From NCBI GenBank assembly GCA_965153355.1, contig OZ231126.1, forward strand, positions 24,676,001 through 24,740,000: 64,000 nt of DNA, given 5' to 3'. This document shows positions 11,271-23,833 of this stretch, piece after piece (position 1 is the first letter of the stretch; each line of letters opens with the position of its first letter). The DNA comes from Flaccisagitta enflata. Lineage: Eukaryota > Chaetognatha > Sagittoidea > Aphragmophora. The notes under the pieces were generated by a model. The model did no database searches and was not told the DNA's origin. It saw nothing but the letters and a program-made list of their open reading frames with translations. The translations under genes were made by a program, and so were the position numbers.

Positions 11271-11785
11271 ACCCATGATCACTGAATAACAGTTTTTATA
11301 ACTTTACTCAGTTAACTGTCTTCCAGTGAGCTAAACCACGTGGCTACAATACATATATGTATCATGTCTTTTTTTTTATTGAAAATGATATAGATTTTTG
11401 AGTAAGCACTGGAAATGAAACACTTTTCTTATGCTGTCAGGGAAGGTTTTGATTTGAAGAGTATCTAAATATCCACGCACCGACTGTCTACCAGATACCG
11501 TCATAACCTGAATGCTGCAATAAGAGCCACAAAAGTATTGATTCTTTTAATCTTCTTTTTTAGGCAATAACGGATTTTGGTCCCTTGACAAATTTTGGTC
11601 CCTCGACAAAAGTTATTGTTGGGCTTCAACAGTGTTTAAATTTACGTGATACATTTACGTTTACATATATATTTACATGCTCCCAAGAACCAGACAGACC
11701 GATTATCCACATAGAGATTCGTTTACTCCACTGAAATTCGCCGTCCCTTGATCTTTACTTCAACGCCAGCAAACCGAGACCCATG

Positions 11786-11789
<4 letters not shown>

Positions 11790-11822
<33 letters not shown>
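11790..11822. repeat. (GA)n microsatellite
   Basis: About 15 GA units. The paralogous array in copy 2 (13867-13933) is about twice as long, showing divergence in repeat number since duplication. Confidence 0.9.
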
Positions 11823-11824
<2 letters not shown>

Positions 11825-11957
11825 AGGAGAGAAGAAAAAAAAGTTAAATTCGGTTTTAATTGATAAAATCAGCAACACGACAATTAACTATACATTGGTA
11901 GAGAGGGAGGAAAGTGGGCAGACGACCACGCATCAAACTCGTAAATTTAAATCTATA

Positions 11958-12291
11958 CCGTATTTTCTCCATAAAGCGCCCCCCCTCCAAAAAGCGCCCC
12001 CCCCCATTGTTTTTCTTAGTGTCACACTCTTCAGAAAAGATTTGCATAGAAATACAAAGTAAAATGATGTAAAAACACAACACAATGAGCTATTTTCACT
12101 GACTTTCTAACAGATATATGCAATGAATATCTGTATTTTGAGTCAAATTTAGCATTTTGATTGCCTTTCATGAAAGACGGATTGAATAACAGTTTATCTT
12201 CAATACAAAGGGGGCGCTATTTGGAGGGTTAAAAAGCAAAGTCATATTTCAATTTCAAAAGCGCCCGGGGCGCTTTTTAGAGAAAATACGG
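11958..12291. mobile_element. 334-bp Tc1/mariner-type miniature element with TA duplication
   Basis: Ends CCGTATTTTCTC... and ...GAAAATACGG form terminal inverted repeats that extend into AAAGCGCC / GGCGCTTT. It is flanked by TA at 11956-11957 and 12292-12293. The duplicated segment has the empty site with a single TA at about 14048. No transposase frame is present. Confidence 0.85.
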
Positions 12292-12400
12292 TAATTCTTT
12301 AAATTTTAAAACCAGTTCTTCTCCATTAAAAGATTGAACCCGCCGTCGCGTCGATAGGATTACGAAGATCATAAATTTATGCCAATAGTGGTTTGCTGTT

Positions 12401-12548
12401 TTTAGTCGCGGACACGCGACTCTACACCTTGCTGTGTCAGTCGGTAGGTCGGTAGGTCTGAAACAAATTTTGTTGAATTCCGAGCGATTTTCGCATTATT
12501 GCTCCAGCCCAACCGTCCGCGACTGGATTGCCGTGTATCCAGCCTTGT
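12401..12548 (-). mobile_element. Family A2 element, short core
   Basis: TTTTTAGTCGCGGACACGCGACT starts the element: its hairpin arms AGTCGCG/CGCGACT enclose GACA. A short GTCGGTAGGTCGG core follows, then GTCCGCGACT and GTGTATCCAGCCTTGTT. The subterminal 10-mer GTCCGCGACT is the exact complement of AGTCGCGGAC. Confidence 0.85.
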
Positions 12549-12816
12549 TATGGTCCATCTTGTCTGAACGAAAGTCTACCGATCCGACAAATGCGTTTAG
12601 TGTAGCCTTGTGATTGAAATCGCTCCATGAAAAAGAAGCTACACTGCCATAAAACAGTAATAGTTGGGTGTACGTTTAGAAGGATTTGCATGTTCAAGAT
12701 CTCCTCGCTTTGCATGTTGTTCGTGTTTTTTTTTCCTTGCTGCTTTTGGATCAGCAGTCTACAGTCAGTCCTCAGCAATGGATCAAGAAATATCTGTTGT
12801 TTTCAAAATGGTTGCA

Positions 12817-12819
12817 CTT

Positions 12820-12910
<91 letters not shown>

Positions 12911-13055
12911 AAAACAAATGAAAAACAACAACAATTCTAACAACAACCATGATAACAACCACTACGACAAAAACAAAAGAACAACAACAACAACAACAAC
13001 AACAACCACAACAACAACAACAACAACAACGATGACGACGACGACGACGACGATG

Positions 13056-13096
<41 letters not shown>

Positions 13097-13153
13097 AACA
13101 ACAACAACAACAACAATAACAATAACGACAACAACAAGCAACAGCAAAATTAA

Positions 13154-13212
<59 letters not shown>

Positions 13213-13214
13213 GC

Positions 13215-13252
<38 letters not shown>

Positions 13253-13365
13253 CCAGCACAACAAAAAAACAACTGAAAAACAACAACAATTCTAACAACA
13301 ACCACTACGAAAAAAACGAAAAATCAATAACAACAACAATAACAACAACAATATCAACAAAAATC
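12817..13365. repeat. (CAA)n array, interrupted
   Basis: Long AAC/CAA trinucleotide array with islands of GAC, ATAACA and AAAAACAAA. It closes duplication unit 1. All long frames here (Asn, Thr or Gln; Val or Leu on the other strand) are products of the repeat. Confidence 0.95.
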
Positions 13366-13862
13366 CATGATCACTGAATAAAAGTTTTTGTAACTTTACT
13401 CAGTTGACTGTCTTTAAGTAAGTTTAACCACGTGGCTACAACACATATATGTATCATGTGTTTTTTTTCATTGAAAATGATATAAATTTTTGAATGAGCA
13501 CTGGAAATGAAACACTTTTCTCATGCAGTCAGGGAAGGTTTTGATTTAAAGAGTATCTAAATATCCACGCACCGACTGTCTACCAGATACCGTCATAACC
13601 TGAATGCTGCAATAAGAGCCACAAAAGTATTGCTTCTGTTATTCTTCGTTTAGGCAATAACGGATTTCGGTCCCTTGACAAATTTCGGTCCCTTGACAAA
13701 CGTTATTGTTGGGCTTCGACAGTGTATACATTTACATGTACATATACATTTACATGCTCCCAAGAACCAGACAGACCGATTGTCCACATAGAGATTTGTT
13801 AACTCCACTGAATTTCGCCGTCCCTTGATCTTGACTTCAACGCCAGCAAACCGAGACCCATG

Positions 13863-13866
<4 letters not shown>

Positions 13867-13933
<67 letters not shown>
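13867..13933. repeat. (GA)n microsatellite
   Basis: About 33 GA units, positionally equivalent to the shorter array at 11790. Confidence 0.95.
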
Positions 13934-13935
<2 letters not shown>

Positions 13936-14156
13936 TTAAATTCGGTTTTAATTGATAAAATCAGCAACACGACAATTAACGATACATTGGTAGAGAGGAA
14001 GGACAGTGGGCAGACGACCACGCATCAAACTAGTAAATTTGATTCTATAATTTTTTAACTTTTAAAACCAGTTCTTCTCCATTAAAAGATTGAACCCGCC
14101 GTCGCGTCGATAGGATTACGAAGATCATAAATTTATGCCAATAGTGGTTTGCTGTT

Positions 14157-14291
14157 TTTAGTCGCGGACACGCGACTCTACACCTTGCTGTGTCGGTCGG
14201 TAGGTCGGTAGGTCTGTAACAAATTTCGGTTTTCGCATTATTGCTCCTGCCCAACCGTCCGCGACTCGATTACCGTGTATCCAGCCTTGTT
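14157..14291 (-). mobile_element. Family A2 element (duplicated copy)
   Basis: Same element and insertion position as 12401-12548, so it was present before the duplication. The terminal hairpin AGTCGCG-GACA-CGCGACT and subterminal GTCCGCGACT are intact. Confidence 0.85.
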
Positions 14292-14444
14292 ATGGTCTAT
14301 CTCTTCTTAAGGAAGGTCTACCGATCCGACAAATGCTTTTAATGTTGCCTCGTGATTGAAATCGCTCCATGAAAAAGAAGCTACATTGCCATTTTCATGT
14401 TCAAAAACTCTTCGCTTTGCATGTTGTTTGTGTTTTTTTCCTTA

Positions 14445-15224
14445 CGACACAGAATAATTTAGGGCGGAATTTCTCATTCATGCATAAGTTGAAAATTTTT
14501 CATGATTGCTAATTTAATCTTAAAATTTTTGATAAGGGCCTTTTTACACCTTAGGTTAAAACATATTTTGCATATAGGCGAGCTCAATTGCCCCTGCAAC
14601 TTTCAGAAAATGATTTTTTCCTAATTTTCTATAATATTGAATATTTTAGCTTTAATTAAACATTAATAAAAAAATATCAATTTACAGTTGTCCATTAAAA
14701 ATTGATAAAAAAATGAAAATATATCCCTTCATCTAGTCATTGGTGAAATCTGCAGGTCTTTATCTGCTTTCATTAAAGTTTGACATTCTTTTAAAAATAA
14801 GAGACATTGAGATCAGAATTTTTCAATTTGGTTACCTGACTTGTGTCCACTGAAAATAACAAATTTGCATAGGGAATCCAAAATTACAAAAACCAAGAAC
14901 ATGCGACTCTTGTAAATTAGTATATCTAAAGTCGTATGTTTTAAAAAATGCAAATTTTTGACTCACTTCACAGATTTATTATTTTCAAGATAGACTTATC
15001 ACATTTTTTGTTAAACATGTTTGCCCTATTTTTGCACTGAATTATATTTCAGAGGATGATTATGATCGTTCTAGTGATAATAAATTTGGCTATTTGTTTG
15101 CTGTTCATACCATTTGCTTGCTGACAATAACCATTCGTTGCATTTGAGAGAATATTGATTATAAACTACAAAAAATAGACTCAGAAGTGCATGAATAAAA
15201 AATTCGATATAATTGTGCAGCATG
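14445..15224. mobile_element. About 780-bp insertion into duplication copy 2
   Basis: Comparison with copy 1 defines both edges: continuous text TTTTCCTTGCTGCTTTTGG in copy 1 is split into ...TTCCTTA and CTTACTGCTTTTGG. CTTA on both sides is a candidate 3-4-bp target duplication. The ends are loosely inverted (CGGAATTTCTCATTCATGC against the complement of GCATGAATAAAAAATTCG). The interior is AT-rich with no long open frame, so a non-autonomous DNA transposon is likely. Confidence 0.7.
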
Positions 15225-15335
15225 TCTTACTGCTTTTGGATCAAGTGTTTACAGGCAGTCCTCAGCAGGATGATTTAGAATTCTGTTCTTTTCCGTGGCT
15301 CTCCACTTTTCAAAATGGTCGACAACACATATATC
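15225..15335. repeat. Segmental duplication copy 2, continuation
   Basis: CTGCTTTTGGATCA...CAGTCCTCAGCA and TTTTCAAAATGGT match copy 1 at 12742-12812, directly before the (CAA)n arrays. Confidence 0.75.
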
Positions 15336-15524
15336 AACAAGGCCGGATACACGGCCATCAGTTGCGGACGGGTGGGCAGGGGCAGAAATGCAACTGTCCG
15401 CAACTAAAAATGTTCTAAAACGCTCATTTCCTCACTTTTCGATTCGTGTCCATGGACCAACCAACCAACCGACCAATGGACGGACGGACAAAGCCTCTTA
15501 AAGAGTTGCGTGTCCGCAACTAGA
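15336..15524 (+). mobile_element. Family A3 element
   Basis: AACAAGGCCGGATACACGG start, subterminal AGTTGCGGAC, GGGTGGGCAGGGGC, GGACGGACGGAC core, then AGTTGCG-T-GTCCGCAACT end. The A3 10-mer differs from A2 by C to T, and the partner arm carries the matching G to A. Confidence 0.85.
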
Positions 15525-15528
15525 AACG

Positions 15529-16108
<580 letters not shown>

Positions 16109-16332
16109 AGCTCAGCAGCCAAACAACAACAGCAACGTCAGACGTCAACAACGACAACGACGAAGAGAAAAAAATGATAAAACAAAGAAAGCCTCAGCGC
16201 TTAGAAGTTAGGACCATGAGACTGGCCGAAGAACGTCATTACTATGAGAAACAAAAACAATCCCTACACAAACTCCCCGACTTATGAATTTCTTTTCTCA
16301 TCATTAATCACTCGCGTAGGAAGACGAATCAA

Positions 16333-16336
<4 letters not shown>

Positions 16337-16382
<46 letters not shown>

Positions 16383-16575
16383 TTGTTGTTGCCCCTTTAT
16401 TGTCGGTATTTGTAAACAAACCTTTAGGGTCGAGACTGACCGTCCGTCGTCTGAAGACCCCGACGATGACCCCTTTTGCAGACTAGGACGAACACAACGA
16501 CGACAACGACGACAATGACGACGATGGCGACGACGATAACGACGACGTCGATGGCCATGTGATTGCCTACGTTGT
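16337..16575. repeat. (CGT)n and (GAC)n trinucleotide arrays
   Basis: About 15 CGT units (16337-16381), then a diffuse GACGAC-rich stretch from 16490. Both are CpG-rich against an AT-rich background. Confidence 0.9.
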
Positions 16576-16742
16576 CGACGATGACGGTAATGATGGTGAT
16601 GGTGGTGGTATTGCATCGATTGCAATGACGTGGGACTGGCCGAAGGTTCAGACTTTTCTGCATGAGTGACTTAATCCCTCCTCCCCTTTTTTTTTCTCTT
16701 CTTTTCCTCTCTTTTTTCCTCCTTTTCCTTTTTTTTCTCTCT

Positions 16743-16743
16743 T

Positions 16744-16823
<80 letters not shown>
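16743..16823. repeat. (CT)n microsatellite
   Basis: About 38 CT units preceded by a T/C-rich region. Confidence 0.95.
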
Positions 16824-16825
<2 letters not shown>

Positions 16826-17668
16826 GTTTGTCATTTCTTCTCGCTTGCTCATTCTTTCTTTCCTTTTTTCCTCATTTCCTTGATATATATCATTCTCTTA
16901 ATCAACGCCGTTGCTTCTGTACCTTTCACGTCAGTTTAATTAGTAGTGGCTGACTCCCACCCCATCCTCGGCCCTAAAGTTATGACTTCCCTAACAAATA
17001 CTCAATTTATGCAGGCAAAAGCTGGCCCACATATCTGTCTGCTGGTCAATATGCTGGTTGAAAAGCGTACTTGAAAGTTCACAAAGTCGAAATGGGCATC
17101 ACTGACTTGAAAGTTGTCTGTATTTGGCTGAAACCATCTTAAATTTATTTAGCGGTCATCCATTTGCAGCTATTTCTTTGGCGAAACATGTTCAAAACTT
17201 GGCTGCATTTTGAAATTCTTCGATTCTAACAGATACAAACAAATATGCTTGCACGTTCAAACAAAAAGCATTTTAAACTGGTGTTGTTGCTTGTATGTTG
17301 CGTACGATTATTACGTTTCAGTGCTAAGCTATCATGACTCACCAAAGCTAAGCTATTCAGACCCACCGCAGCTCTTTATTACCCTCTAAACGCCTTCTTT
17401 CCTTTTGTTTAAGTTAATGACATAATGTATTCATGTACAAAGATATCTTTAATGCATTAGCGCTGCGGAGTCCGCCCCTTTCGTGTCATTCATCTACTTT
17501 GCCCACGGCCTTTTCCGCCACACACATCGATGCCTACGCTCGCTTTCTGTCTTCGACTCTCTTGCTTTTCCTTGAATCCTTCTGTAAGTCCGTGTCTGTC
17601 ATTGTCTTTGTCTCTATTTGTCTGACAGTCCATATATGTGACTTTATGTCTTTTTGTTTATGTTTGTC
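16824..17668. other. No gene recognised
   Basis: Anonymous sequence. The open frame entering the next CT array (from 17433) has no recognisable domain. Confidence 0.45.
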
Positions 17669-17781
<113 letters not shown>

Positions 17782-17950
17782 CATCCCTCCGTATACCCCT
17801 CCCCTCTCACTTCTTACGCCACATAACTGTCGCGGTTATGGCGAGTTAAGCATTTTACAATCATTAGTGGGGGGAAAATGACTCGGTGCGTTGACCATTC
17901 GGAAGAGGAAAAGGAGGGAGAAGAAGCGAAGGAGGGAAAGGGGAGATGTA

Positions 17951-18006
17951 AATAGTTATCCAAGGAACGCACATGACAGACATGATCAGTGGTGCCCGAC
18001 ACCCTG
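17951..18006 (-). mobile_element. Fragment of a family C hairpin end
   Basis: TTATCCAAGGAACGCACATGA...GATCAGTGGTGCCCGACACCCTG matches the outer block of intact family C copies (GTCATCCAAGGATCGCACATGGTCAGCGG type) with several changes. The rest of the element is missing. Confidence 0.5.
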
Positions 18007-18069
18007 ATTGACATAACAAGGAAAAAGTAATGTAAGGAATGAAGCGCAGTAGTTCAAAAAGGCAGATAT

Positions 18070-18648
18070 TATATACTATCTTCACAAATAAAATCTTTCC
18101 ACTGCAAAAATAAGCGCATTTATTGACTAGTTAAGGAAAACCAGTTGATCGCAAGTCAATAAATATTAAGTATGTGCATCTCTTGACTGAATCACAGCCA
18201 CCATTTTTTCAGTTAGCGATTCTTGGAGCTTCTTGAGGTACTCTTGAGTGATGGAATCCAAAACCATTTACGCCATTTTCTTGATCTGCTCTTTCTCTAC
18301 GTTTAGACTTATAGCTCTAAAGAGACTCAACAAATCATGGAAAAATAGGTGACATAAATGAAGCCTTTCGAATTTGCAAGCAGGCTACGCAAACCACATC
18401 TGTCTAGCTCAATTTGTTTAGAAGTAATTCAAAAAAGTGTGAAGTGATATCGGTTGAAGATTGTGTGGAATGGCAAAAGCGTTGAATAACTCTTGAACGC
18501 ATTGAGTTAGAAGAATGCGGTTTGCGCAGACTGCTTGCAAATTTGAAGAGCTGTAATTTTGTCACCAATTTTTTTAGGATTTGTCAAATATAACCAGAGA
18601 TAAATGTTAAAATGTGCGGAAAGATTTTATTTGTGAAGATAGTAGAAT
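18070..18648. mobile_element. 580-bp foldback element
   Basis: Terminal inverted repeats TACTATCTTCACAAATAAAA and the matching complement (18616-18646). Internal arms also pair (GCTACGCAAACC against GGTTTGCGCAGAC; AAATTTGCAAGCAG type words). It carries the word GAATGCGGTTTGC, shared with the element at 61867. Confidence 0.75.
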
Positions 18649-19052
18649 ACAAGGTTATATCTTGACGAATACAAGGAAATTGTTTTGAGGGGTTGAGAAT
18701 TCAGCCAAGGGGATTAAGGTTGACGCCTGGCAGTCCGGGTTTATGTGGTTTTGCAGAGGAGAATATTTGGCAAAGATGGAATTGCAAATTTCAGGAACAA
18801 GTAGAATATTATCCAGCCTTAAACTGAAACAAAAACTTCCGAAAGTAAAAACATTTGAAAATCTCCATATTACTTATCACAATATATGTAGGGAAATCCC
18901 CATATAAGAAGTTCTTTTTTTAGCCTACAACTACAAGGGCTGATATTAGGTTTTACAAGGCTGACTTGCGAGGGGCAATTTGTAACCTGAAAGGCAGATA
19001 TCATGTTGAAGATGCTGGATTACAACTCAAAAAGTATGCGGTACACAAGTAA
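18649..19052. other. No gene recognised
   Basis: Anonymous AT-rich sequence. Confidence 0.45.
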
Positions 19053-19088
19053 ACAGGACATCGGCGCTTTGGGGCCGTTGCCCAAAAA
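19053..19088 (-). mobile_element. Family C end remnant
   Basis: ACAGGACATCGGCGCTTTGG followed by GGCCGTTGCCCAAAAA matches the T-tract-side terminal repeat of family C. Only this about 36-bp end is present. Confidence 0.65.
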
Positions 19089-20327
19089 TAGGGATAGTTG
19101 GAGGAGGAGAAGCGAAAAAAGGTTGGACCATTTATAATGGTTTATTACTCTGACCAACGATTTGACGTGTGAAGGACACGGATGGCGAGACAGTTAAAAT
19201 CTCTCTCTTGAGCGATCCTTATATAAATGGGCAAAAAGAGAATCGAGTTACTCTCCTGTGGATTTCTAATGACATTTTTTTCTTTCTATCCGTCTGTCAG
19301 TTGGTCTATCTGTCTACCTATGCCTATGGGATCATTTTCTGTAAAATGAACGTTCAATCGTCCTGTCGAGTCGGTCGCTTTTCATGGTCTCCAATGACTT
19401 GATGTCCATTCCAAAAAGGGTTTGAACTATCATCACAAAAGGATCATACAAAATTATTGATTGATTTTTTTTTCTAATCTCTTGGATGTACGCGTCATGT
19501 CATTGCATGTGCCATTATCAACATACGGCAGACTTTACTCTCTTTCAGAACGAGTAAACGTGTCGTTTTAGAATGAGTTTTAAAAATCTTTAGATAAGGA
19601 TAAAAACTCTTACTGCCTAACCAACATCATTTTGCAATCGTAAGGTTTGCCTTAGGCCGCCATGTCGAGTCACTTTGGAAGCCTTTGGCTTTACATTGTC
19701 TTTGTTGGAACTGTTGCAGACTAATTCTACTTCAACCTATCCTTCATTCCATTTGTCTCGTCTTTTCTATACTTCCCATCCAGTGTACTCGCTCTGACTG
19801 CCTCGCCTATTGCTGGACCCACTTCCTAGCCTGTCCAGCTCTATCGTCATTCACTTACTCTGCCCTATTAACCCTTCTTTATCAAAAAAAGGGGAGAACC
19901 ATTAGACGCTTCCTCACCGTCTTTGTTTCTTTCCTTCCTTTCCTTTCTTTCCTTCCATGTGCTCTCTTTTCTTTTCTTAGCCCCCGTAGTTCATCTCCAT
20001 CGTTTGTTACTCTTCCTCTTCTTCTCCCAGTGACATATCCGTGACCCGACCCGAATCGTGACTCCGTTTCCTTCTCGCGACTCTCCATTGGTCAAATCTC
20101 ACATTTCCTTCACTCTGATTGGATAAATGAAGGAGACCTCGTTGTCTCTTAAGAATGAGTTGTCTTTTAATGGTTATTCTCCCTTCTTATTTTTGGAAGG
20201 CTTTCTTTTTCAGGGGCATCTACGTGCGTCTTTCTTCCTCACTCTTAATATGGCGTTGCCTTTGGAGGTCGTCGTTGGTCGTTGGTTGAAAGGGATCATT
20301 GATCGACATCGTCGTTAGCATTTTCAA
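19089..20327. other. No gene recognised
   Basis: Includes a C/T-rich stretch at 19880-20090 with several short frames. None shows a domain. Confidence 0.45.
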
Positions 20328-20520
20328 AAACAAGGCCATATTTACGGTCTCAAGTCACATACAAGTGGGCCGGGGCAGTGACAAAAAATCCAATCACGCC
20401 ATTGGGCAGGGGCGTTGATACAAAAACTACCTGTGTCATGAAATGACTAACCGACGCGACGAAACGACAGACCAACTGATTGACATAGCAGGATTTGAAG
20501 TTGCGTGCACTTGACTTTAA
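20328..20520 (+). mobile_element. Degenerate family A element
   Basis: CAAGGCCATATTTACGG start, GGGCAGGGGC-like blocks, GACGCGACGAAACGAC core and a decayed TTGCGTGCACTTGACTTTAA end. Confidence 0.6.
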
Positions 20521-20722
20521 AAAAAGTGGTCACGGAAGAATGCCAGCCGTTTTGCCGCGCAAATTCATCAACGGGTTTTGAAGATGGAGATGGATGCATG
20601 GTCCTCTTGAGCAGATGAAATCTGTGAAACAGTCCGATGCATGAATAAAGTTAGATTCATTAAACTCATTCTGTGTGATGGCAACAACTACGCCTTTTGA
20701 AACTCTTTCAAAAGTTTTTTAG

Positions 20723-20962
20723 AATAAGGCCGGATACATGGGTGCGCCTCAGACCTATCCCGACCCCTATCAGACCTATCAAAAGCTCTATCGGGCCAAT
20801 CTACAGCTGAATATGGTCATAAATGAAATGATGAATAATATGAATGATGTCAAACATTTTCTTGCGATTTTTTACTCGAATATGGCCAACCAATTGACCC
20901 ACCATCGGACCGACCAACCGAAAGACAGAGCGTTTGATGGAAGTGCTATGGCGCACCTAAAA
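20723..20962 (+). mobile_element. Degenerate family A4-like element
   Basis: Starts AATAAGGCCGGATACATGG and ends AAGTGCTATGGCGCACCTAAAAA, a decayed form of the A4 hairpin end (AGGTGC arms). The core is reduced to CCGACCAACCGAAAGACAG. Confidence 0.6.
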
Positions 20963-21354
20963 AGCTACAAAAATCGATTTCAAGTCACTTAAAGCTAGAT
21001 ATTAACTTGTATCTTTTGCATCGCACTGTCTGCATGCATGGAGTAGAGAATAAAGAATAACTCGTTACATCTTTTTAGCTCATTACAATGATGTCAAAAT
21101 TTTTATGGGACTTTGATGTAAACGAAGCGAGCCTGGCAAGCCTCATGAATCCAAAGGAGTTAATGTAATACAACAGATTTATAATTCAACACTAATCAGC
21201 ATTTCGCATGTCCCAGCGTACAGTGGAATAGCGGCGCACGGCGTTTAGTCGTTTCTATGGTAGTTCATACCTGATTAAATTGGCTAAGGGCCAAGAATGC
21301 CGTCCAAAGTCCAAAGTCCAAACATGCTTTGATGCTTTTCGAGAAGATTCCTCT
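20963..21354. other. No gene recognised
   Basis: Anonymous sequence. Confidence 0.45.
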
Positions 21355-21543
21355 TTTTAGTTTCGTTCACGCGACTCTATAACCCACTTTGTCGGTCAGT
21401 TGTATGGTCGGTCGGTCGGTTGGTGACACTGCTCTTTGGGCGTTTATGGATGGTTTTTGCATTAAAGCTTCTGCCCAAATGATCTTTTTATCACTGCCCC
21501 TATCCACCTGTGCGCGACTTCGGTATCCGTGTATCCGGCCTTT
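21355..21543 (-). mobile_element. Family A element, moderately decayed
   Basis: TTTTTAGTTTCGTTCACGCGACT start (hairpin partly lost), CACTTTGTCGG, GGTCGGTCGGT core, then GTGCGCGACT and GTGTATCCGGCCTTTA. Confidence 0.75.
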
Positions 21544-21792
21544 ATATTTACAAATTCACTGTAAGAATATTCATGCTTGGTCATGTTATATATCAAAATA
21601 AACAATAAGCTCAATTATGGCGTCAGAATCGTAACAACCATTAATTTATGGAACTCATGCTCAAGAAGTGCAATGAGCCAAATCAGGCGCATGGTCGTGC
21701 GCTCCACGACGTCTTGTTGTTGGTTTACTCATTCGTTTGATTTTGTTCGGCAGAAACTGAGCAGCAATGATTTTGAGTTTTGTGGCGTGAAA

Positions 21793-22075
21793 AACAAGGC
21801 CTGATACATATGAGAGCTCACAAGGCCCTCTTCCATATTTCTTAGTTTGGGCGTAGTGAGGGATATTGTTTCACTTGTTATGGCTACCTTAGTCACGTGC
21901 TGCTGGTCAGGGGCAGTGATAAAAATTGCTAACCATGCTAACCATGCGTTTTGGCAGGAACAGTAATGCAATAACGAAAAAGTAAAGTTTGACGCGTCGA
22001 CTAAAAATCACAAACGGGTGTAAAGCAGCTTCACCGACCACGTAAATAACCGACCAACAAACCGACCGAGAAGAC
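21793..22075 (+). mobile_element. Degenerate family A element
   Basis: AACAAGGCCTGATACATA start, GCTACCTTAGTCACGTGCTG, GGTCAGGGGCAGTG, then decayed CCGACC-rich core with no clear hairpin end. Confidence 0.5.
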
Positions 22076-22338
22076 TGATAGAGAAGAGAAGAGAAAGCAA
22101 AACTACAAAATGATACTCGGTGCCGTAATTAGCAGTCGGGTAAAGGCCTAAAGGCCAGCAGCCAATTAAACTTATTCTGATTTATTCTCGCTGAAGAAAA
22201 AAATCACAAAAGAAAAAAGAAATAAATGAAAATAATTGCGCATTGTTTAGGCATGAAAAACGTTTGTCTCCTTCCTTCAAATGTACTCTCATTCATCAAT
22301 ACTTATTTTCTTTGGCAGATGATAATATATTGACCTTT

Positions 22339-22340
<2 letters not shown>

Positions 22341-22381
<41 letters not shown>
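22341..22381. repeat. (GA)n microsatellite
   Basis: About 20 GA units. Confidence 0.9.
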
Positions 22382-22382
<1 letters not shown>

Positions 22383-23040
22383 AGAGAAAAAAGAGAAAAT
22401 TTATGATTTTTTTAGAAACGTCGGTAAAAAAAGATAGTCTACCCTTCCAATTTCTATTGATGTTCTCGTTTTGTCTGAACTCTTTTGAGGGCTCTTCAAC
22501 CCTGGGCCGTGGTTTTAGATAATAAGTTCATTTGTCAAACTAATCGACAACAAAGACAAACATTGAAATGCCTAAAAATCTGAGGATATACTGCGAACCT
22601 AAAAAAACTTATCAGTTTTACCAAAAGTTTATCATTTGTACACTGACATTTTTCATCCGGTTGGTTTTTGTTCATAACATTATTATCACTTTTACCTAAT
22701 TTTTCTTTCATTTGATTTATTGCCTCCTTTCGCCTCAGTCATCCATATTGGCTTTCAATTGTAATGACCCGTGGATTTATGATCTACGACACGCCTTAAC
22801 TCTTTTTATTTTCCTGAATATTGAAGATCATCGATTGTGATCCAAGCCTGAAGAGCGTTTCACTTCAAGTTACAATCAATTTGAGGACGGAGGTGCATTC
22901 GTTGATTCCTTTATGAGCAAACTCATTTAAAAGTTACACCAGGGTTTAGATGGGAGAAAGCACAGACGACTAATTAAACCTCGTTGTTACCCAAAAGTGA
23001 ACCTTCCTCCTCCATTCGTTCCCATCTCCGTTTCTGTTTT
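22382..23040. other. No gene recognised
   Basis: Anonymous AT-rich sequence. Confidence 0.45.
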
Positions 23041-23305
23041 TATGTCAAGCCAAGAAGCACGCCTAAAGCCTAAGTTCTTCTGTCCATGCGTTTGCCCGTT
23101 GGTCTGTCTGATTACTCATTTGCGCCAAATATTTTTCGGTCATGGCATATCCTAAACTGCACTTGAAATATTCTACCGGTGATCCGACACATATCGTTTT
23201 CTTTATAATTTTATGAGTCTGTCTACCCAAGACGCTTTTGTCGATTTCGACTTTGATTCCTTACTGCCCCTGCCAATCGGGGGCGACTGGTATTGGCCGT
23301 GTGTC
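23041..23305 (-). mobile_element. Degenerate family A2 element
   Basis: The right part CTGCCCCTGCCAATC...GGCGACTGGTATTGGCCGTG matches the 5' block of the A2 copy ending at 36331. The core is decayed GTCTGTCTG. Confidence 0.5.
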
Positions 23306-23326
23306 CATTCCCGTTACTTTTCTTTT

Positions 23327-23525
23327 TTTAGTTGCGGACACGCAACTAGATAAGAGGCTTTGTCCGTCCATTGGTTCATCCGTCTGTTTGTCGGAGAATG
23401 TAAAACCACACATTCACCATACTGCAGCTGTGATTGTCAGAGTGCGTTAGTGTGGAGTGAGGGGGTATGGATATGGGTTGTTCGCTCCTGCTTACCTGTC
23501 CGCAACGATTTTGTGACCCCGCGTC
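23327..23525 (-). mobile_element. Family A3 element, variant end
   Basis: TTTTTAGTTGCGGAC then ACGCAACT forms the A3 hairpin AGTTGCG-GACA-CGCAACT, followed by AAGAGGCTTTGTCCGTCC. The far end has GTCCGCAACGATTTTGTGACC instead of the usual GGCCTTGTT. The same variant end recurs at 36840-36870. Confidence 0.75.
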
Positions 23526-23833
23526 TCTTGTTTTCCTTTTCATTGGGCAAATTTGTCTTAAGCGTCTAGAAAATCGACGATCGGCCATCAAAGGGACGCC
23601 GTAAAAGACGCTTTTTGTTTTTTTTATGTCCGTCCTGGGAATTCCGATGTTGGCTTTCCACGCTTTCCTTTCTCTTAGCAACTTAGCATATCCTTTTACT
23701 GACGGCGGATTAACATGTTCAAGTCCATGCATGGAATTCGTTCGTTTGCATGTCTCGCTATTAAACATACCCGCACATCAAAGATAGAGGAGTGCCTAGA
23801 TTTTTTTCACTGAACGAAAGGATGATAATTGGA

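Larger units (their letters stand above)
11271..12740. repeat. Segmental duplication, copy 1
   Basis: This segment, from CCATGATCACTGAATAA onward, recurs at 13363 with a few percent divergence, including the same internal (GA)n position and the same family A2 element. It is interrupted by a transposon at 11958-12291 that copy 2 lacks. Homology continues past 12740 (CTGCTTTTGGATCA...CAGTCCTCAGCA) but resumes only at 15228 in copy 2. Confidence 0.85.
13363..14443. repeat. Segmental duplication, copy 2
   Basis: Paralogue of 11271-12740 without the TA-flanked element. It breaks off at CTTA (14441-14444) and its homology to copy 1 resumes at about 15228 after an insertion. Confidence 0.85.
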
